Assembly (NCBI RefSeq): GCF_039909015.1
Contig: NZ_CP150919.1
Span: 720,501 to 784,500 of the forward strand
Direction of reading: 5' to 3'
Length of the DNA stretch: 64,000 nt
DNA from: Pseudomonas grandcourensis
Lineage (GTDB): Bacteria; Pseudomonadota; Gammaproteobacteria; Pseudomonadales; Pseudomonadaceae
Position numbers and translations under genes: made by a program. The number at the start of each line of letters is the position of its first letter. The stretch's first letter is position 1. A model generated the notes under the pieces. That model searched no databases. It saw only the letters and a list, made by a program, of their open reading frames with translations, and was not told the origin of the DNA. Shown here piece after piece: positions 19,611-30,068 of this stretch.

Positions 19611-21365
19611 TTAAATTTGGTCATTCGCCCTGGCAACACGTTCGGCGAAGTCTTTGGCGCTGATCTCGCCGATCACCCGCACATCGGCGCGTTCGACACC
19701 GTCCTTGCCGAAAAACATCAGGGCCGGTGGACCGAACAACTGGTAGCGGTCGAGCAGGGCGCGTTGCTCGGCGTTGCTGGCGGTGATGTCGAAGCGGATC
19801 AGCCGGTAACCCTTGAGGCGTTCGATGACGACCGGGTCGTTCAGCACCTCATGTTCGATGACTTTGCAGCTGATGCACCAGTCGGCGTACCAGTCGAGCA
19901 GCAGCGGTGTGCCGGATGCGCGTGCGTCGGCGAGTGCGCGGTCCAGATCGGCCGGCGTGCTGACGGTTTGCCAGGTGCTGGTATTTTGCGCGGGGCCGCT
20001 GTTGGCAGCGATACGGGGCTGGCCGATCGGATTGAGCGGGTCGGTCTGGCCGCTGAAGGCGCCGTACCAGCAGGCCAGTGCGTAAAACAGCAGGAACATG
20101 CCGAGCAATTGGCCCAGGCGTTTGCGCGGTGGTTTATAGACGAACTCCAGCGCCCCCATGAACAAGCCGACGCCGCCGGCCAGCAAACCGATGAGCAGCA
20201 AGGTGACCTGGCCCGGCAAGACGCGGCTGAGCAGGCCTACGGCCAACCCGAGCAACAACACGCCAATCGCGTTTTTCACGTAGACCAGCCACGGACCGCT
20301 TTTCGGTAGCCAGGCTGCGCCACCGGTGGCCACCAGCAGCAGCGGTGCGCCCATGCCGAGGCCGAGCATGAACAGCTTCAAGCCGCCGCCCAGCGCATCG
20401 CCACTGGCGCTGATGTACAGCAGCGCCCCAGCCAATGGTGCCGAAACGCAGGGTGAAACCAGCAAACTGGAGACCACGCCCAACACCGCGGCGCCCCACA
20501 GTGAGCCGCCTTTTGTGCGGCCGGCGATGTGGTCCAGGCGACTGCTGATGGCATGCGGCAACTTGAGTTCGAAGACGCCGAACATCGCCAAGGCGAACAC
20601 GGCAAAAAACATCGCGAACGGCACCAGTACCCACGCCGATTGCAGTCGCGCCTGTAGATTGAGCTGGGCACCGAACAGGCCCATCAGGGCTCCAAGCAGG
20701 GCAAAGCAGGCGGCCATTGGTAGCACATAGGCCAGTGACAGATTGAAACCGCGCCAGCCACCGACCTGGCCGCGCAGTACTACGCCCGACAGGATCGGCA
20801 GCATGGGCAGCACACATGGCGTGAACGTCAGGCCCAGGCCCGCGAGGAAAAACAACGCCAGTTCGCGCCAGCTCCATTGATAAGCCGTCGCCGGAGCGCC
20901 GCTGCCGTCGATGCCATCGATGCTCAGCCGCTCGGTTTCCGGTGGATAGCACAGGCCTTTGTCGGCGCATCCCTGATAGGTCACGACCAGGGTGAAGGCG
21001 CGCCGGTCGGTGCGCGGCAACTCGACGTCGAGAATGCCGTGGTAGACCTCGACATCGCCGAAGTATTCATCGTGCTTTTTTTGACCGTCGGGCAGTTTCG
21101 CTGCTCCGAGGACAACATCGGCCGGATCGGCGCGAAATTGAAAGCGGTGGCGGTAGAGGTAATAACCTTCGGTGGCGACGAAACGCAGCTTGATCGATTG
21201 CGGTGTGCTGTCTACCAGGCTCAGCTGGAAAGCTTCGCGCACCGGCAGGAAGTCGGCGCTGTTGTTGATCGAGCCCAGGCTTGAGCTGGGTCGGTTCTCC
21301 AGCAAGCCAGTGGCGCTGGCCGGCAGGGCGAAGACTAAAAACAGCAGGCAAAGCAAACGGCGCAT
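19611..21365 (-). CDS. dsbD: Thiol:disulfide interchange protein DsbD
   Basis: A 584-residue protein that carries electrons from cytoplasmic thioredoxin to periplasmic DsbC/DsbG-type proteins. In order: signal peptide (MRRLLCLLFLVFALPASA), an N-terminal periplasmic domain with the redox pair in YQGCADKGLCYPPE, an eight-helix membrane domain with TPCVLPMLPIL and VSSLLVSPCVSAPLAGALL cysteines, and a C-terminal thioredoxin domain with DWCISCKVIE. I chose the ATG at 21365. The earlier 40 codons run into REP sequence. Length is normal. Confidence 0.96.
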   Translation of the reverse strand: MRRLLCLLFLVFALPASATGLLENRPSSSLGSINNSADFLPVREAFQLSLVDSTPQSIKLRFVATEGYYLYRHRFQFRADPADVVLGAAKLPDGQKKHDEYFGDVEVYHGILDVELPRTDRRAFTLVVTYQGCADKGLCYPPETERLSIDGIDGSGAPATAYQWSWRELALFFLAGLGLTFTPCVLPMLPILSGVVLRGQVGGWRGFNLSLAYVLPMAACFALLGALMGLFGAQLNLQARLQSAWVLVPFAMFFAVFALAMFGVFELKLPHAISSRLDHIAGRTKGGSLWGAAVLGVVSSLLVSPCVSAPLAGALLYISASGDALGGGLKLFMLGLGMGAPLLLVATGGAAWLPKSGPWLVYVKNAIGVLLLGLAVGLLSRVLPGQVTLLLIGLLAGGVGLFMGALEFVYKPPRKRLGQLLGMFLLFYALACWYGAFSGQTDPLNPIGQPRIAANSGPAQNTSTWQTVSTPADLDRALADARASGTPLLLDWYADWCISCKVIEHEVLNDPVVIERLKGYRLIRFDITASNAEQRALLDRYQLFGPPALMFFGKDGVERADVRVIGEISAKDFAERVARANDQI

Positions 21366-21450
21366 GACAATCTCGCGTATCGGAATTGGGGGGGATGATA
21401 GCGGACAGTCGCAGTGTATGCAGGTTGGGAGTCTGTGGTGATTGTTCTGG

Positions 21451-21519
21451 CGCCATCGCGAGCAGGCTCCCCACAGGGACAACATTCCAATGTGGGAGCG
21501 AGCCTGCTCGCGATGGCGG
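21451..21519. repeat. Inverted REP pair
   Basis: Two REP units face each other with the typical CGCCATCGCGAGCAGGCTC and GAGCCTGCTCGCGATGGCG cores, separated by a short spacer. They lie between dsbD and the chemoreceptor gene. The pair ends 4 bases short of the chemoreceptor stop codon. Confidence 0.9.
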
Positions 21520-21523
21520 TCTA

Positions 21524-23470
21524 TCAGACTCGAAAGGCTTGAACGGCGGTATGCAATCGCCCACCCAATACCAGCAGGTTCTCCCCTTGTTCACGCCCTT
21601 GGCCAATGCGCAGCAGGTTATCCCCGCCCAACTGATGAATCCGCTCGCTGTGGTCACGGATTTCGCTGACAGCGCCGCTTTGCTGGGCGGTGACATCGGC
21701 GATGCGGACCGCCGTGTCGGAAATGGTCTGGATCGCCCCGACGATTTTATCCAGCGCCCCGTCGGCCGCCTGGGCCTGGTTGGCGGTGGCTTCGGCGTGT
21801 TCGACCTGGGCGCGCATGCCTTCCACCGATTGCCGCGCGGCGGTTTGCAGCCCTGCGATCAGCGTCTGGATTTCTGCCGTGGCCCCGGCGGTACGTTGCG
21901 CCAGTGAGCGCACCTCTTCGGCCACCACCGCAAAGCCCCGGCCCATTTCCCCGGCCCGGGCCGCCTCGATGGCGGCGTTCAAGGCCAGCAGGTTGGTCTG
22001 GTCGGCAATCGAGCGGATCACCGTCAACACGCCGCCGATAGTGGCCGACTCTTCGGCCAGGTGTTCGATCATTTGCGCATTGCCTTGCACTTCATCCACC
22101 AGCGCATGCAGGCCGGTGAGGCTCAGGCCGATGACTTTCTGCCCGTGCTCCACCGCCAGGCCTGCGTGGCGGCTGGCGTCGGCGGCCTGGCTGGCATCGC
22201 CGGCGACTTGTTGAATGGTCGCCTCCAGTTCGCTGAGGGAGTCGCGGATCAGTGCGGTGTCGCCGGCCTGATGTTCGGCACCGTCATGCAGGTCGTTGCT
22301 CAGGTCGGCCAGGGTGCGGCTGCTGCCGGCCACCTGTTCGGCATTGAGGCGAATGGTCCCCACCAGGTCCACCAGATAGGCGCGCAAGCGGTTGAGCGAG
22401 GCTTCAATGTCATGCAGTTCGCGGTTGGTGTTGCCCAGTTGAATGTCGCGGCTGAAGTCGCCTTCGGCCCAGGTCGAGAGGGCCGGGGCGAGGTTGGTCA
22501 GGGTCCGGGCGAGTTTGCGCTGCAGGGTGTCGATCAGCAGTGCGATCAACAGAATCAAGCCGATCATCACGCCTTGCATCAGACGCACTTCACCCTGGAT
22601 CTGCCCGTGCTGGGCGCGCACCACTGGTTCCAGTCCGGCAATGGCCTGTTGCACGTCGGCGATTTTCAGGTGGGTCGCCGCGCTGAGGTCGGCGCGTTTC
22701 CGGATTTGATCGCGAGTGCGCGAGAGCTCGGCCGGGTAGCGGCTGAGCAGGCTGTTGAGCTCGCGCTTGAGGCCGACGCCGGCATCTTCGGCGACGGCTT
22801 TTTCCTTGTTCTCAAGGCCCATCATCGAGGCGAAATCGTCGGTGTTCGACTCGCTGCTGGTGGTCACGCCCAATAATGGCAGGGCGTCGAGTTTTTCGGC
22901 CTGGGTGCGGATGTTGGCCACTTCGCGTTCGACATCGGCGGCCAGTTCACTGCGGCCGCTGCTGACCAGCTTGTCCCGGGCCAGGGACAATTTACCCAGG
23001 TGTTGCGATGCAGTGAGCAGCGGCGTCAGATAGGCCGCATTGCCACTGGCATACTGGCTGAGCTGATCGAGACTGGCACCCAGTTCGCGCTCGGCCTGCA
23101 GCAGCAGGGCCTGCGGATCGCCCGCCAGTTTGCCGGCGGCCAGCAGGTCGGTCTTGCTGAACTCTTCAAGGGTCGACAGGCTGGGGCGCAACGCCTCGGC
23201 CAGGGCCGGTGGCAATTCGTCGAGTTCTTTTTGCAGGCTGTCGATGCCTTGGGCGGCACTGCTCAGGCGCAGCGCATCGCCGCTGCCCAGGTAATCCTCG
23301 ACGCTGCGGGCGACGTCATTCTGAAACTGCTGCGACAGGCCCAGGTAGCGCTCCATTAATAGATACGGACGCTCAAGGGCTTTCTGTGACCACCACAGCG
23401 TAGCGCCGAGGGCCACGCACACGGCCACCAGAAGGAGGGTATTGAGATTGGTCAGCAGCTTCAGGCGCAT
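21524..23470 (-). CDS. ctpL: Methyl-accepting chemotaxis protein, CtpL-like
   Basis: A 648-residue chemoreceptor. One N-terminal membrane helix (about 10-30) is followed by a long, all-helical periplasmic domain of about 260 residues consistent with the helical bimodular type. Then come a second helix ([17 protein letters not shown]), a HAMP segment and a cytoplasmic signalling domain with the kinase-contact hairpin region [19 protein letters not shown]. Its neighbours match the position of CtpL (PA4844), which is linked to phosphate taxis in P. aeruginosa. Ligand identity here is inferred only from position. A GTG immediately before the ATG is an alternative start. No pentapeptide tether is seen at the C terminus (QAFRV). 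Confidence 0.85.
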   Translation of the reverse strand: MRLKLLTNLNTLLLVAVCVALGATLWWSQKALERPYLLMERYLGLSQQFQNDVARSVEDYLGSGDALRLSSAAQGIDSLQKELDELPPALAEALRPSLSTLEEFSKTDLLAAGKLAGDPQALLLQAERELGASLDQLSQYASGNAAYLTPLLTASQHLGKLSLARDKLVSSGRSELAADVEREVANIRTQAEKLDALPLLGVTTSSESNTDDFASMMGLENKEKAVAEDAGVGLKRELNSLLSRYPAELSRTRDQIRKRADLSAATHLKIADVQQAIAGLEPVVRAQHGQIQGEVRLMQGVMIGLILLIALLIDTLQRKLARTLTNLAPALSTWAEGDFSRDIQLGNTNRELHDIEASLNRLRAYLVDLVGTIRLNAEQVAGSSRTLADLSNDLHDGAEHQAGDTALIRDSLSELEATIQQVAGDASQAADASRHAGLAVEHGQKVIGLSLTGLHALVDEVQGNAQMIEHLAEESATIGGVLTVIRSIADQTNLLALNAAIEAARAGEMGRGFAVVAEEVRSLAQRTAGATAEIQTLIAGLQTAARQSVEGMRAQVEHAEATANQAQAADGALDKIVGAIQTISDTAVRIADVTAQQSGAVSEIRDHSERIHQLGGDNLLRIGQGREQGENLLVLGGRLHTAVQAFRV

Positions 23471-23522
23471 CACGGACTACCAACGGCAGAAATGGTAAGT
23501 GTCTGAAGTTATTGCGTTTCTG

Positions 23523-25193
23523 TTACAGGCTTATGACCGTATCGGTTGATTCCGATAAAAAAGTGGCACTTTGCTTTGATGTCCGCGCAGCCTGGACGCG
23601 ATTGCGTCCGCCGTGTTTGGCGCGGTACAGCGCTTCGTCCGCCTGGCTGGCCATCATCAGGCTGTCGGAGCTTTCGCAAAGCTCAACCACTCCGGCGCTG
23701 AAGGTGCACCACAGATCCTCGGGTTGCGCGGGGTAGTGAATTTCGGCAAAACGCTGACGGATTTCATCGAGCACCTTGTAGGCCGCATCGATATCGGTGT
23801 CCGGCATGACGATGGCGAATTCTTCGCCACCGTAGCGGCCGATGAAGTCGGTTTTGCGCAGGCGTTGCTTGAGAAACAGCGCCAGGCTCTTGATCACCCG
23901 GTCGCCCATGGGGTGGCCGTGGCTGTCGTTGACCCGTTTGAAGTGGTCGATGTCGAGCATGGCAAAGCTCAGCGGCTTGCTTTCGCGACGGGCGCGGAAC
24001 GAGCAGTCTTCGAGCAATTGCAGGATGTGCGTGTGGTTGTACAGGCCGGTGAGGCTGTCGCGGACCATCCGGGCCTTGAGGTTGCGGGCCCGTGCCGCAC
24101 GGTTGCGCACGGTGGTGATCAGGTGCCGGGGCTTGATTGGTTTGGTCAGGAAGTCATCGCCACCCTCGCTCATGGCGTCGAGTTGCTTGTCCAGGTCGTC
24201 TTCGGCCGACAGGTAAATGATCGGCACGCTGACGTAACGGTCGTTATGGCGGATCACCTTGGCCAGTTCCGTACCGGTGCAGGCTGGCATGTACATGTCG
24301 AGAATGATCAGGTCCGGCTGGAAATCCGCCAGTTCGGCCATGGCCTGGATCGGCTCGATCAAGGTCCGGGTGACGATCCCGGCGCTGTTGAGCAGGCGCT
24401 CGGTGTGCAGGGCTTGGGCGCGGGAGTCGTCGATGATCAGCACTTTAAAAGGTTCGTACTGGGCAACGCAGGTCAGGACTTCGATCTTCTCCAGCAGGCT
24501 CGACGCTTCGAGGGTGCCGGTGAGGAACTCCTGGCCGCCGGCACGCACGGCGGCCAGGCGGGTCGGGGTGTCGGTTTCGTGCAGGCTGAAGAACAGCAGC
24601 GGCAGCTGATGATCGAGGCCTTCCTGGGCTTCGGCGGCCAGTTTCAGGCCGACGCCGGCGCCACTGAAATCCACGTCCATGACAATTGCCGCCGGCAGGC
24701 GCTCGACCATCGATGAGCGAAACGCGTCTACGCTGTCCAGGGACTGGGCGCTGAGGCCGAAGAATTCCAGTTGTTTGGCCAAGCGCTCGGCACGGTCGTG
24801 ATCCTGTAACACTATATAGATGGGCTTGCGCAGCGGTGGCAGGAAGGTTTGATCGAGTTGGTCGCCATGGCGCAGACCGGTGCGTGATAGACGCTGCATC
24901 AAGCGATTGAGGTCGGTGATCAGGCCGCTGCTCAGGCGTCCGCGATTGGCGTCGACCGCCTCCAGGGACTGACCGATGTGGCGTGCCAGTTGCGTGTGTT
25001 CCGGTTGTTCGAAACGCTCGGCGAAACGCAGTAGGCGCAGATTGGCCTCGCTCAGTTCCGAAAGGTCGGCGGTGGACCACTCACTGCGTTGCAGGCGCTG
25101 CCATATCTCAAGAATCTGACGAGCCTGATGAATTACCCGCTGGGCAAAGTGGTGCTTGAGGCGCTCGCGGCTGGGGTCTTCTGGCTCGGTCAT
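23523..25193 (-). CDS. gcbA: Diguanylate cyclase GcbA (REC-REC-GGDEF)
   Basis: A 556-residue soluble response regulator that makes cyclic di-GMP. An N-terminal helical region of about 130 residues precedes a first receiver-like domain (AAIVMDVDFSGAGVG), a canonical second receiver (VLIIDDSRAQ, LIILDMYMPACTGTEL, FLTKPIKPRH) and a GGDEF domain. The active site reads RYGGEEFAIVMP, and an RKTD product-inhibition motif sits at the usual distance before it. Position next to the CtpL-like gene agrees with GcbA/PA4843, linked to biofilm initiation and dispersal. I took the ATG at 25193. Confidence 0.92.
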   Translation of the reverse strand: MTEPEDPSRERLKHHFAQRVIHQARQILEIWQRLQRSEWSTADLSELSEANLRLLRFAERFEQPEHTQLARHIGQSLEAVDANRGRLSSGLITDLNRLMQRLSRTGLRHGDQLDQTFLPPLRKPIYIVLQDHDRAERLAKQLEFFGLSAQSLDSVDAFRSSMVERLPAAIVMDVDFSGAGVGLKLAAEAQEGLDHQLPLLFFSLHETDTPTRLAAVRAGGQEFLTGTLEASSLLEKIEVLTCVAQYEPFKVLIIDDSRAQALHTERLLNSAGIVTRTLIEPIQAMAELADFQPDLIILDMYMPACTGTELAKVIRHNDRYVSVPIIYLSAEDDLDKQLDAMSEGGDDFLTKPIKPRHLITTVRNRAARARNLKARMVRDSLTGLYNHTHILQLLEDCSFRARRESKPLSFAMLDIDHFKRVNDSHGHPMGDRVIKSLALFLKQRLRKTDFIGRYGGEEFAIVMPDTDIDAAYKVLDEIRQRFAEIHYPAQPEDLWCTFSAGVVELCESSDSLMMASQADEALYRAKHGGRNRVQAARTSKQSATFLSESTDTVISL

Positions 25194-25678
25194 ATCCTGA
25201 CTACTAGTTAGGGTGCACACTGAGGTCGAGTGGTGGCTCTATGCTAGCACCACTTTTCCATCGCATGAGTGCTGTACGTCAATAATCTGCAATGTGACTT
25301 CATTCAGTTTGTGACTGATCGGTCTGGTTGGAGCCTTTAAAGTCGCGGTTTGCAGGGGCGAAGTGCTTGAATCAGGGCACTTGGCTGGCGTGAGGTGGGA
25401 AATGGCGAGTGACTGGCAGCCGGCCATTCAAGACTTTTTTGCCAGTGTTGACCGGTCCGTTTTTTGGGTTTTAGAGGGTCAGGGATTCCCTTAGTGTGGC
25501 AATCCAAACCATTAGGGGGGATTTCTATGGCCGCAGCGTCGTCGGGTGCACAGGCACTCTTTTGATCCGCAAGCCCGGTAATTTTCCGCATCGGTGCGAT
25601 GGCGGGTGCCGGGCCAAGGCACGTTGTTGTATGGTTGTGTTCGAACCGTTGAACTCAAGAGCTTGAAAGGATATCGCC
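25194..25678. other. 485-base divergent intergenic region
   Basis: This region separates gcbA (minus) from the DUF2333 gene (plus) and must hold promoters for both. I recognise no terminator, REP or RNA gene. A good AAAGGAT site precedes the ATG at 25679. A 12-codon ORF (25527-25565) with a strong AGGGGGG site is the only possible coding signal I noticed, and it is unproven. An 84-codon minus-strand frame at 25337-25591 shows no recognisable features. Confidence 0.5.
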
Positions 25679-26746
25679 ATGCTGGACTGGAAGAACCGCA
25701 CAGACAGTGCGCCTGAACGTGCCGCTGAACCGAAGTCGGAGACCCGCAGTTACCTGGGCGGTCTGTTGTTCAGCCGGGCGCTGGCCACTCTGCTGGGCAT
25801 CTACCTGTTGGTGGCGAGTGTCCTGGGCTGGTACTGGAGCCAGGAGCCGGCGCTGTTCCCGGTCCAGCAAACCGCTCAACTGGCGGCCGAGAAAGAAGGC
25901 AGGCAGATGGTTGTCGGCTACACCACGGTGGAAACTCTCAAGACCGTCGCCGGCACTTTGCTGACCAAGCCGGGCGGCTATATTTCCAACGACCGATTCC
26001 CGCCAGGCCTGTGGATGGACAACATGCCGAGCTGGGAATATGGCGTGCTGGTGCAGGTCCGCGACCTGAGCCGCGCACTGCGTAAAGACTTCGCCCGTTC
26101 GCAGTCGCAGTCCGCCGAAGATGCCGACCTGGCCAAGGCCGAGCCGCGTTTCAACTTCGACAACAAGAGTTGGGTGCTGCCGTCCAGTGAGTCCGAGTAC
26201 CAGGAAGGCATCAATTCCCTGAGCCGCTATCAGGCGCGCCTGTCCGATCCGAACCAGAAGAGCGCGTTGTTCTATGCCCGCGCCGACAACCTGAACAACT
26301 GGCTGGGTGACGTCGGCACCCGTCTGGGCTCGCTGTCGCAACGGCTGTCGGCCAGTGTGGGCCGGGTCAAGCTCAACACTGCGCTGAAGACCGAGGTGGT
26401 GATGCCGGGCGTGGCGCCGCAAGTCGATGAAGAAATCGTCGAAACCCCATGGCTGCAGATCGACAACGTGTTCTACGAAGCTCGCGGCCAGGCCTGGGCC
26501 TTGTCGCACTTGCTGCGCGCCATCGAAGTCGACTTCGCCGATGTGCTGGCCAAGAAGAACGCTACGGTCAGCGTGCGCCAGATCATTCGTGAACTGGAAG
26601 CGTCGCAGGAGCCGGTGTGGAGCCCGATGATCCTCAATGGCAGCGGCTTCGGCGTACTGGCCAACCACTCGCTGGTCATGGCCAACTACATTTCCCGGGC
26701 CAACGCCGCGGTGATCGATTTGCGTCAATTGCTCAATCAGGGCTGA
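25679..26746 (+). CDS. DUF2333 family membrane-anchored protein
   Basis: A 355-residue protein. A polar N terminus is followed by one membrane helix at about residues 35-55 (ALATLLGIYLLVASVLGWYW) and a large domain predicted to be periplasmic, with GGYISNDRFPPGLWMDNMPS as a conserved-looking core. It matches DUF2333 as I know it. No activity has been established for the family. It is followed three bases later by the NUDIX gene, so the two are co-transcribed. Confidence 0.85.
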   Translation: MLDWKNRTDSAPERAAEPKSETRSYLGGLLFSRALATLLGIYLLVASVLGWYWSQEPALFPVQQTAQLAAEKEGRQMVVGYTTVETLKTVAGTLLTKPGGYISNDRFPPGLWMDNMPSWEYGVLVQVRDLSRALRKDFARSQSQSAEDADLAKAEPRFNFDNKSWVLPSSESEYQEGINSLSRYQARLSDPNQKSALFYARADNLNNWLGDVGTRLGSLSQRLSASVGRVKLNTALKTEVVMPGVAPQVDEEIVETPWLQIDNVFYEARGQAWALSHLLRAIEVDFADVLAKKNATVSVRQIIRELEASQEPVWSPMILNGSGFGVLANHSLVMANYISRANAAVIDLRQLLNQG

Positions 26747-26749
26747 GTC

Positions 26750-27307
26750 ATGGTCGATAACGCAAGGGAAGCCGCGCACCGTGCGGCCTCCGATGCCGAA
26801 CAGATCGCCTGGGTCGACGAGCAGGACAACCTGCTCGGCGCCCTGGTCCGTTCCGATTTGCGCGAGCGCGGGCTGATCGGGCGCGGCACCTACATTATGT
26901 TGTTCAACTCCGCTGGCGAGTTGTGCGTGCACCGGCGCACCCTGAGCAAGGCAATCTATCCCGGATTCTGGGACGTGGCGGCGGGGGGCATGGTGCTCGC
27001 CAGTGAAACCTATGCCGAATCGGCGGCCAGGGAGCTGGAGGAAGAGCTGGGCGTGAGTGGCGTGGAACTGACCGCCCATGACCACTTCTTCTTCGAGGAC
27101 ACCGGCAATCGCCTGTGGTGTTCGGCGTTCTCTGCGGTGTGGGACGGCCCGTTGATCCTGCAACCGGAAGAGGTGCTCGAAGCGCGCTTTATCCCCATTG
27201 ATCAGGTCATGCTGGAAATCGAGCAAAAGCCTTATTGCCCGGACTCACTGGCGGCGTTGAAGCGCTATCTGAAGGCTCAACAAAGCAACGTCGCAAAACA
27301 GCTATAA
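26750..27307 (+). CDS. NUDIX hydrolase
   Basis: A 185-residue protein with a complete NUDIX box, GMVLASETYAESAARELEEE followed by LG, which binds the metal and cleaves a nucleoside-diphosphate-linked substrate. Flanking sequence (LHVHRRT-like CVHRRTLSKAIYPGFWDVAAGG) resembles the YfcD/isopentenyl-isomerase-like subgroup. The actual substrate cannot be read from the sequence. It starts 3 bases after the DUF2333 stop. Confidence 0.88.
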   Translation: MVDNAREAAHRAASDAEQIAWVDEQDNLLGALVRSDLRERGLIGRGTYIMLFNSAGELCVHRRTLSKAIYPGFWDVAAGGMVLASETYAESAARELEEELGVSGVELTAHDHFFFEDTGNRLWCSAFSAVWDGPLILQPEEVLEARFIPIDQVMLEIEQKPYCPDSLAALKRYLKAQQSNVAKQL

Positions 27308-27496
27308 ATTGGCGCCGATTGGCTCTTAGCAATCGGCGTTTTTGCCGTTACACTGCGCGACCTTTTCAAGCTGAACCGGCGCTCCTTTTTGTAGGGCATC
27401 CGGTTCAGTAGCGCTGCCCCTGCCTGAGTGGGGCTTCGCGGTCGATAGCCTTCCCAAGTGCTGCGACCAGTCTTTGTCCTCCGAAGAGGATTGCCG

Positions 27497-27868
27497 GTGG
27501 CCAAAAAAGCCGCATCCTTCGCCGCCCTGGGCGGCCTGGTATTTTCCACCGACGCAGGTCGTCATTGCCCGGAATGCAGTAAACCGGTGGACGCCTGCAT
27601 CTGCAAACAGACCGTTATCCCGGCCGGCGACGGCATCGCTCGCGTGCGTCGCGAAAGCAAGGGCCGTGGCGGCAAGACGGTGACCACCATCACCGGCGTG
27701 CCGTTGGCTGAAGACGCGCTCAAGGACCTGGCCACGACGTTGAAGAAACGTTGCGGTACCGGTGGGGCGCTGAAAGACGGTGTCATCGAAATCCAGGGCG
27801 ATCATGTCGAGCTACTCTTGGCAGAGCTGATCAAGCTCGGTTTCAAAGCGAAGAAGTCCGGCGGCTAG
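27497..27868 (+). CDS. yciH: SUI1/eIF1-like translation factor YciH
   Basis: A 123-residue protein with a small Cys motif (CPECSKPVDACIC) followed by an SUI1 domain (RRESKGRGGKTVTTITG and CGTGGALKDGVIEIQGDH). YciH-type proteins bind the small ribosomal subunit, and E. coli YciH has been linked to start-site fidelity. The start is GTG at 27497, with a GAAGAGGA site 6 bases upstream, and gives the family length. The frame is open 13 codons further upstream without support. Confidence 0.9.
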   Translation: MAKKAASFAALGGLVFSTDAGRHCPECSKPVDACICKQTVIPAGDGIARVRRESKGRGGKTVTTITGVPLAEDALKDLATTLKKRCGTGGALKDGVIEIQGDHVELLLAELIKLGFKAKKSGG

Positions 27869-27872
27869 CAGC

Positions 27873-27950
27873 CTCTGTGAAAACCACCCTCGGCTTGATC
27901 CGGTCCTGATGAAATTCAGGCCCGGCATCGTCTACATGGTTTTCACAGAG
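27873..27950. repeat. Nested inverted repeat after yciH
   Basis: Outer perfect 14-bp arms CTCTGTGAAAACCA (27873-27886) and TGGTTTTCACAGAG (27937-27950) enclose an inner stem, CCGG-CCTGA (27900-27903, 27905-27909) with TCAGG-CCGG (27916-27920, 27922-27925), broken by one T/C mismatch. The element starts 4 bases after the yciH stop. There is no T-run. It may be a 3' stability hairpin or a miniature mobile element. Confidence 0.8.
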
Positions 27951-28087
27951 CCTGTTCATGACCGGTATCTAAACTCACTGCGGTCGGCGGGGTCTATTGC
28001 CTCGTTGACGAACCGTCATTTTCATTCTTTAGACTGCGCCGGCCTGAACCCAGGCGACGCACTATGACTTCTTTATAGGGGACTTCG

Positions 28088-30001
28088 ATGTCCGTACGAC
28101 GCACACGCAAAGACGATGGCAGCCAATGGACAGTTGCGGACAGCCGCAGTGTTTACGGGATTCGCCATTGGGGGGCCGGGTATTTCGCGATCAATGACGC
28201 CGGTCGCGTCGAAGTTCGTCCGAACGGTCCGAGCAGTTCGCCTATCGACCTGTACGAGCAAGTCGACCAGCTGCGCAAAAGCGGCCTGTCCTTGCCGTTG
28301 CTGGTCCGTTTCCCGGACATCCTGCAAGACCGCGTGCGTCAGCTGACCGGCGCATTCGACGCCAACATCGAGCGTCTGGAATACCAGAGCAAGTACACCG
28401 CGCTGTACCCGATCAAGGTCAACCAGCAGGAAGCGGTGATCGAAAACATCATTGCCACCCAGAACGTATCCATCGGCCTGGAAGCCGGCTCCAAGCCTGA
28501 GTTGCTGGCGGTGCTGGCACTGGCGCCGAAGGGCGGCACCATCGTCTGCAACGGCTACAAGGACCGCGAATTCATTCGCCTGGCATTGATGGGCCAGAAG
28601 CTCGGCCACAACGTGTTCATCGTGATCGAGAAAGAATCCGAAGTCGGCCTGGTGATCGAAGAAGCCAACTCGCTCAAGGTCAAGCCTCAGGTCGGCCTGC
28701 GCGTGCGCCTGTCGTCCCTGGCATCGAGCAAGTGGGCGGACACCGGCGGCGAGAAATCCAAGTTCGGCCTGTCGGCGGCGCAACTGCTGTCGGTGGTCGA
28801 GCGTTTCCGCGCGGCGGGCCTGGACCAGGGCATTCGCCTGCTGCACTTCCACATGGGTTCGCAGATCGCCAACCTGGCGGACTATCAGCACGGTTTCAAG
28901 GAAGCGATCCGTTACTACGGCGAACTGCGCAACCTCGGCCTGCCGGTGGACCACATCGACGTCGGCGGTGGCCTGGGCGTGGACTACGACGGTACGCACT
29001 CGCGTAACGCCAGTTCGATCAACTACGACATGGACGACTATGCCGGCGTCGTGGTCGGGATGCTCAAGGAGTTCTGCGATGCGCAGAGCCTGCCACACCC
29101 GAACATCTTCTCCGAAAGCGGCCGTTCCCTGACCGCGCACCACGCCATGCTGGTGATCCAGGTGACCGACGTCGAGAAGCACAACGACGACGTGCCGCAG
29201 ATCGAGAACAAGGAAGCACTGCCGGAAACCGTGCAGTGGCTGGTGGACCTGCTGGGTCCGACCGACATCGAGATGGTCACCGAAACCTACTGGCGCGCCA
29301 CGCACTACATGAGCGATGTTGCCTCCCAGTACGCCGACGGCAAGCTGACCCTGGCCGAGAAAGCCCTGGCCGAGCAGTGCTACTTCGCCGTGTGCCGTCG
29401 CCTGCACAACTCGTTGAAGGCGCGCCAGCGTTCCCACCGCCAGGTGCTGGACGAACTCAACGACAAGCTGGCCGACAAGTACATCTGCAACTTCTCGGTG
29501 TTCCAGAGCCTGCCGGACACCTGGGCCATCGACCAGGTCCTGCCGATCATCCCGCTGCACCGTCTCGACGAAGAGCCGCTGCGTCGTGCGGTATTGCAGG
29601 ATTTGACCTGCGACTCCGACGGCAAGATCAACCAGTATGTCGACGAGCAGAGCATCGAGACCAGCTTGCCGGTGCATGCGCTGAACGAAGGTGAAGACTA
29701 CTTGCTGGGCGTGTTCCTGGTCGGTGCCTACCAGGAAATTCTTGGCGACATGCACAACCTGTTCGGTGACACCGACTCGGTGAACATCTACCAGAATGCC
29801 GATGGCAGCGTGTACCACGCCGGTATCGAAACCCACGACACCATCGAAGACATGCTGCGTTACGTGCACTTGTCGCCGGAAGAACTGATGACCCACTACC
29901 GCGACAAATGCGCCAATGCCCGCATCAGCGCCACCGAGCGCACGCAGTTCCTCGATGCCTTGCGTCTGGGGCTGACCCGTTCGTCTTACCTGTCTTCTTG
30001 A
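28088..30001 (+). CDS. speA: Biosynthetic arginine decarboxylase SpeA
   Basis: A 637-residue PLP enzyme that decarboxylates arginine to agmatine, feeding putrescine and polyamine synthesis. The N-terminal half is the PLP barrel, with the cofactor lysine in [11 protein letters not shown] and the phosphate-binding region [14 protein letters not shown]. The C-terminal part has the substrate-cysteine-type motif [14 protein letters not shown]. An AGGGG site precedes the ATG. Length is normal. It stands alone between two intergenic hairpins. Confidence 0.97.
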   Translation: MSVRRTRKDDGSQWTVADSRSVYGIRHWGAGYFAINDAGRVEVRPNGPSSSPIDLYEQVDQLRKSGLSLPLLVRFPDILQDRVRQLTGAFDANIERLEYQSKYTALYPIKVNQQEAVIENIIATQNVSIGLEAGSKPELLAVLALAPKGGTIVCNGYKDREFIRLALMGQKLGHNVFIVIEKESEVGLVIEEANSLKVKPQVGLRVRLSSLASSKWADTGGEKSKFGLSAAQLLSVVERFRAAGLDQGIRLLHFHMGSQIANLADYQHGFKEAIRYYGELRNLGLPVDHIDVGGGLGVDYDGTHSRNASSINYDMDDYAGVVVGMLKEFCDAQSLPHPNIFSESGRSLTAHHAMLVIQVTDVEKHNDDVPQIENKEALPETVQWLVDLLGPTDIEMVTETYWRATHYMSDVASQYADGKLTLAEKALAEQCYFAVCRRLHNSLKARQRSHRQVLDELNDKLADKYICNFSVFQSLPDTWAIDQVLPIIPLHRLDEEPLRRAVLQDLTCDSDGKINQYVDEQSIETSLPVHALNEGEDYLLGVFLVGAYQEILGDMHNLFGDTDSVNIYQNADGSVYHAGIETHDTIEDMLRYVHLSPEELMTHYRDKCANARISATERTQFLDALRLGLTRSSYLSS

Positions 30002-30019
30002 GGTAAGCGTCACGCTCAT

Positions 30020-30068
30020 CAGGTTGTCTGAAAAGTTTCCGTTCGCTGCGGAAATTTCAGATGACCTG
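30020..30068 (+). terminator. Hairpin after speA
   Basis: A long imperfect stem begins 18 bases after the speA stop. CAGGT (30020-30024) pairs with ACCTG (30064-30068), and further in, TCTGAAA and TTTCCG pair with the opposite CGGAAA and TTTCAGA runs. The sequence after it (GTGGGG) is not T-rich, so this is a likely 3' end structure but not a textbook terminator. Confidence 0.5.

Noticed and set aside
23471..23473. GTG start one codon before the ATG of the CtpL-like gene
   Set aside because: No ribosome binding site favours it. The ATG gives a normal receptor N terminus.
25600..25670. A tRNA-like GTTCGAAC sequence
   Set aside because: No acceptor, D or anticodon stems can be drawn around it.
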